45,084 nt of DNA from CAZLXG01 sp964563585 (lineage in GTDB: Bacteria > Bacteroidota > Bacteroidia > Flavobacteriales > Flavobacteriaceae): assembly GCA_964563585.1 (NCBI GenBank), contig CAZLXG010000008.1:1-45084 (forward strand). Direction: 5' to 3'. Of this stretch, positions 42,389 through 45,084 are shown piece after piece. The translations under genes were made by a program, and so were the position numbers. Numbering within the stretch: the first letter of the stretch is position 1; each line of letters opens with the position of its first letter. Under the pieces are notes generated by a model. It was not told where the DNA came from, did no database searches, and saw nothing but the letters and a program-made list of their open reading frames with translations.

Positions 42389-44386
42389 ATGAGCAGCAAT
42401 AAAGAATTCGAAAACAGTATTTCATTTGACTTACCTAAAAACAGGTCAAATGTTATTAAAGTTATTGGCGTTGGCGGCGGCGGTAGCAATGCTATTAATC
42501 ACATGTTTCAACAAGGTATTAATGGCGTTGATTTTTATATATGTAATACAGATGCACAAGCACTTCAAAACAGTGGTGTTCCAAATAAAATTCAATTAGG
42601 AGTAAATCTTACTGAAGGATTAGGAGCTGGTGCAAATCCAGATGTTGGAGAACAATCTGCCGTTGAGAGCTTTGATGATATTTCAACCATGTTAGATAGT
42701 AATACAAAAATGGTTTTTATAACTGCCGGAATGGGGGGTGGTACAGGAACGGGAGCAGCTCCAATTATTGCTAAAATGGCTAAAGATTTAGATATTTTAA
42801 CAATTGGCATTGTAACTATGCCTTTTAACTTTGAAGGGAAAATGCGTCTTGCACAATCCCAAAAAGGAATTGAAAAATTAAGAAATGTAGTTGATTCTTT
42901 AATTGTAATTAATAATAACAAACTTCGCGAAGTATATGGTAATCTTGGTTTTAAAGCAGGGTTTTCTAAAGCTGATGAAGTGCTATCAACTGCTGCTCGT
43001 GGTATAGCCGAAGTTATTACACACCATTACACACATAATATCGATTTACGTGATGCTAAAACCGTATTAAGTAATAGCGGAACAGCTATTATGGGTTCTG
43101 CTTTAGCTTCAGGGCAAAATAGAGCTCAAGATGCTATAAGAAAAGCTTTAGATTCTCCATTGTTAAATGATAATAAAATTACAGGAGCTAAAAATGTATT
43201 GCTGCTTATTGTTTCTGGAAAAAATGAAATAACTATTGATGAAATAGGTGAAATAAATGACCATATTCAAAATGAAGCAGGTCATGGAGCCAATATTATT
43301 ATGGGTGTTGGTGATGATGATGAACTTGAAGAATCTATCTCTGTAACTATTATAGCAACTGGGTTTGATATAGAGCATCAAGATGAAATTTCTAATACAG
43401 AAACAAAAAAGGTTGTGCACTCGCTTGACGAAGACCACGATTTAAGTCCAAAAGAACGCGAACCAATAATCATAGAACCAATAATTGAATTTGAAGAAAA
43501 AAAAGAAACACCAATTGTAAAACATATTTTAGATATGGATGCAGAAGAAGAAACGGTGTCTCAAATAGAAAATAGTGTAAATACACAAGTTGAAGTAGAG
43601 TCTTTGGAAGACATCAATATAATACCAACATCAGAAATTATTAAAAATATTGATGTGGTATATGAAGAGGTAATTGCTAATATTCAAGAAGAGGAAGATT
43701 TTGTAATAAAATCAGTCACAAGAATGTCTAGCGATTTTGAAAATATAGCTGATGTTGAAGTTGTTTCCGATTATATTGAAGAGGAAGAAGAGCAGCAAAT
43801 AACACTTACTTTCGATTTGCCTCTAAGTAACCCTAGTAGTATTGAGGTTGAAGAGACAGATGAAATTTTCTCAAATGAACTACAAGAAGAAGTAAAAGAC
43901 ATACCGGTTAATGATTATATTGAGCTTATTACGGTAACAGAATCAAGTAAAGAAGGCGATAAAAGATATGCATTAGATGATTATGTTGTAATAGAATCAT
44001 CCATGAATAAAAAGCTTGATGGAACTAAGGAAGTTGTAGAAGAAGTTGAGCAAGATATTGTTTTTGAAAAGAAAGTTTTAGCAGAAACTACTGTTGAGGA
44101 AGATACTATTGAAGTGTTTGATCCAATGAATAGTCCAATTTCAGAAATTTTAAAAGAACGTACAGAAGAGCGTCGACGTAAAATGAAAGATTTTAATTAT
44201 AAATTCAATAGCGCAAAAATTGATGATATAGAAAAAGTACCTGCTTACAAAAGACAAGGTATCGATTTGAATGAAGTTCAGCATTCATCAGAAACCGATA
44301 TGTCTAGAATAAGTGTTGGGTTAGATGATAATGATGATATTCAATTAAGAAGCAATAATTCATTTTTGCACGATAACGCAGATTAA
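42389..44386 (+). CDS. ftsZ: Cell-division GTPase FtsZ with long acidic tail
   Basis: Tubulin homologue that forms the division ring. The N-terminal 320 residues are a normal FtsZ: VIGVGGGGSNAINHM (about 25-39), the G-box GGGTGTG (116-122), MPFNFEGKMR near 144, NNKLREVYGNLGF near residue 175, and the polymerisation loop GFSKADEVLSTAARGI (about 190-205). Residues of about 320-665 form a very acidic, low-complexity linker, about 345 residues long. Near its end EKVPAYKRQGIDL (about 615-627) resembles the conserved C-terminal peptide that binds FtsA, but it is followed by about 40 more residues ending in RSNNSFLHDN. Long linkers are, from memory, usual in this family. A terminator follows. Confidence 0.96.
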   Translation: MSSNKEFENSISFDLPKNRSNVIKVIGVGGGGSNAINHMFQQGINGVDFYICNTDAQALQNSGVPNKIQLGVNLTEGLGAGANPDVGEQSAVESFDDISTMLDSNTKMVFITAGMGGGTGTGAAPIIAKMAKDLDILTIGIVTMPFNFEGKMRLAQSQKGIEKLRNVVDSLIVINNNKLREVYGNLGFKAGFSKADEVLSTAARGIAEVITHHYTHNIDLRDAKTVLSNSGTAIMGSALASGQNRAQDAIRKALDSPLLNDNKITGAKNVLLLIVSGKNEITIDEIGEINDHIQNEAGHGANIIMGVGDDDELEESISVTIIATGFDIEHQDEISNTETKKVVHSLDEDHDLSPKEREPIIIEPIIEFEEKKETPIVKHILDMDAEEETVSQIENSVNTQVEVESLEDINIIPTSEIIKNIDVVYEEVIANIQEEEDFVIKSVTRMSSDFENIADVEVVSDYIEEEEEQQITLTFDLPLSNPSSIEVEETDEIFSNELQEEVKDIPVNDYIELITVTESSKEGDKRYALDDYVVIESSMNKKLDGTKEVVEEVEQDIVFEKKVLAETTVEEDTIEVFDPMNSPISEILKERTEERRRKMKDFNYKFNSAKIDDIEKVPAYKRQGIDLNEVQHSSETDMSRISVGLDDNDDIQLRSNNSFLHDNAD

Positions 44387-44421
44387 AAATATTTTATACT
44401 GAACCTTACTTATTTAATTGT

Positions 44422-44458
44422 AAACCCGAAAAGTTTCCCTCAAGCTTTTCGGGTTTTT
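44422..44458 (+). terminator. Intrinsic terminator closing the dcw cluster
   Basis: A 12-bp perfect stem (AAACCCGAAAAG with CTTTTCGGGTTT) with an 11-nt loop is followed by Ts, 36 nt after the ftsZ stop. It is the only terminator I find after mraZ begins, so the cluster may be one long transcript. Confidence 0.88.
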
Positions 44459-44543
44459 CATTCTTATTAAATTTGATATGCAATGAAGAAAACATCTTAT
44501 ATGATTAACAATTAAATAACTGATTTTTCCACTTAACTTTTTT

Positions 44544-44551
44544 TATCTTCG
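44544..44551 (+). promoter_or_regulatory. Possible -7 element for yqeY
   Basis: TATCTTCG, followed by C, differs from TAnnTTTG in one base and lies 20 nt before the ATG, in the gap after the dcw terminator. No clear TTG element is present upstream. Confidence 0.4.
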
Positions 44552-44571
44552 CATTCAAATACTATAAGACA

Positions 44572-45021
44572 ATGGGTTTACAACAAGATATAATGACGGC
44601 GCTTAAAGAAGCCATGAAATCAAAAAATAAAACAGCATTGACTGCTTTACGTGCAGTTAAATCTGCCATTCTATTAGCACAGACTGAAAGTGGAGCAAAA
44701 GAAGAATTAACAGAAGAACAAGAACTTAAAATACTTCAAAAACAAGTAAAGCAACGTAAAGACAGTGCAGCAATTTATTTAGAACAAGGACGAGAAGATT
44801 TAGCAACACCAGAATTGGAAGAAGCTGAGGTTATTAGTCAGTTTTTACCTGAAGCTTTAACAGAAGAAGAAATTGAAAAAGTGGTAGTAATGACCATAGA
44901 CCAAATTGGAGCAGAAGGCATGAAAGACATGGGTAAAGTTATGGGTATTGTTAGTAAAGAAATAGGAGGGCAGGCAGATGGTAAAACTATATCTACAATT
45001 GTAAGACAAAAATTGTCTTAA
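44572..45021 (+). CDS. GatB/YqeY-domain protein
   Basis: A 149-residue helical protein of the YqeY family, which shares a domain with the C-terminal part of the GatB amidotransferase subunit that contacts tRNA. Visible are the N-terminal QQDIMTALKEAMKSK, the basic KQVKQRKDSAAIYLEQGREDLA segment (about 64-85), SQFLPEALTEEEIE (about 98-111) and MGKVMGIVSKEIGGQADG (about 122-139). Its exact role is not known; an effect on tRNA-dependent amidation is inferred from the shared domain. It has its own probable promoter and lies 10 nt before a tRNA gene, which may be co-transcribed. Confidence 0.9.
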   Translation: MGLQQDIMTALKEAMKSKNKTALTALRAVKSAILLAQTESGAKEELTEEQELKILQKQVKQRKDSAAIYLEQGREDLATPELEEAEVISQFLPEALTEEEIEKVVVMTIDQIGAEGMKDMGKVMGIVSKEIGGQADGKTISTIVRQKLS

Positions 45022-45031
45022 AAAAAATAAT

Positions 45032-45084
45032 GGCTGCGTAGTTCAACTGGATAGAATATCAGATTTCGGCTCTGAGGGTTGGGG
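45032..45084 (+). tRNA. tRNA-Arg (TCG anticodon), cut by the window end
   Basis: The first 53 nt of a tRNA are present: acceptor strand GGCTGCG, D arm AGTTCAACTGGATAGAAT, then the anticodon stem TCAGA with TCTGA around the loop TTTCGGC. The anticodon is TCG, read as arginine (CGA codons). The T arm and 3' acceptor strand lie beyond the window. No clear promoter is seen in the short space after the yqeY stop. Confidence 0.88.

Noticed and set aside
45002..45020. Inverted repeat TAAGACAA-AAA-TTGTCTTA at the end of yqeY, as a terminator
   Set aside because: It is followed by As, not Ts, on the plus strand and lies within the coding sequence; it could only be a minor structure before the tRNA.

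Overview
The window is an AT-rich chromosomal segment from a member of the Bacteroidota, almost certainly the family Flavobacteriaceae. The evidence is the flavobacterial gene neighbourhoods, -7 promoter elements of the TAnnTTTG type, little Shine-Dalgarno signal, a class II HMG-CoA reductase beside a GYDIA-type GHMP kinase, MraY with the Bacteroidota loop, and an FtsZ with a very long acidic tail. No genus can be named from sequence reading alone. Nearly all of it is core genome; I see no prophage, insertion sequence or CRISPR array.

Layout. (1) 1-467: AT-rich left edge with a tRNA-Phe gene on the minus strand, its promoter and terminator. (2) 468-8281, plus strand: an envelope-oriented run (coaX, an outer-membrane protein, a TPR protein, lptC, a small membrane protein, a CNNM/CBS protein and a PpiD/SurA-like folding factor), ending in a strong bidirectional terminator. 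(3) 8337-10613, minus strand: two mevalonate-pathway genes, a GHMP kinase and HMG-CoA reductase. (4) 10863-16877, plus strand: a secreted dipeptidyl peptidase IV, two POT-family peptide transporters and a periplasmic thioredoxin-like protein; the first three look like a module that cleaves peptides and imports di- and tripeptides. (5) 16907-21661, minus strand: surE, a small membrane protein, lpxB, a C40 lipoprotein peptidase and comEC. (6) 21849-25098, plus strand: the periplasmic tail-specific protease Prc and a peptide ABC-transporter permease. (7) 25298-28625, minus strand: an alpha/beta hydrolase, engB and a two-gene type II restriction-modification pair, the only clearly accessory DNA here. 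(8) 28921-44386, plus strand: the division and cell-wall (dcw) cluster mraZ-rsmH-ftsL-ftsI-murE-mraY-murD-ftsW-murG-murC-ftsQ-ftsA-ftsZ, tightly packed, without murF or ddl. (9) yqeY and the start of a tRNA-Arg gene cut by the window end.

The dcw genes make lipid II and its division-specific polymerase and crosslinker, driven by FtsZ and FtsA. lptC and lpxB belong to lipopolysaccharide export and synthesis.

The most interesting signals are not new genes. Two copies of a short palindromic repeat, of a type normally found between genes, lie in the same reading frame inside the GHMP kinase, with a matching base-pair change in their stems. A perfect 34-bp palindrome followed by a T-run lies within the first codons of lptC and looks like an intragenic terminator or attenuator. 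The restriction-modification pair has a putative nuclease I could not assign to a family. No wholly new system was found.
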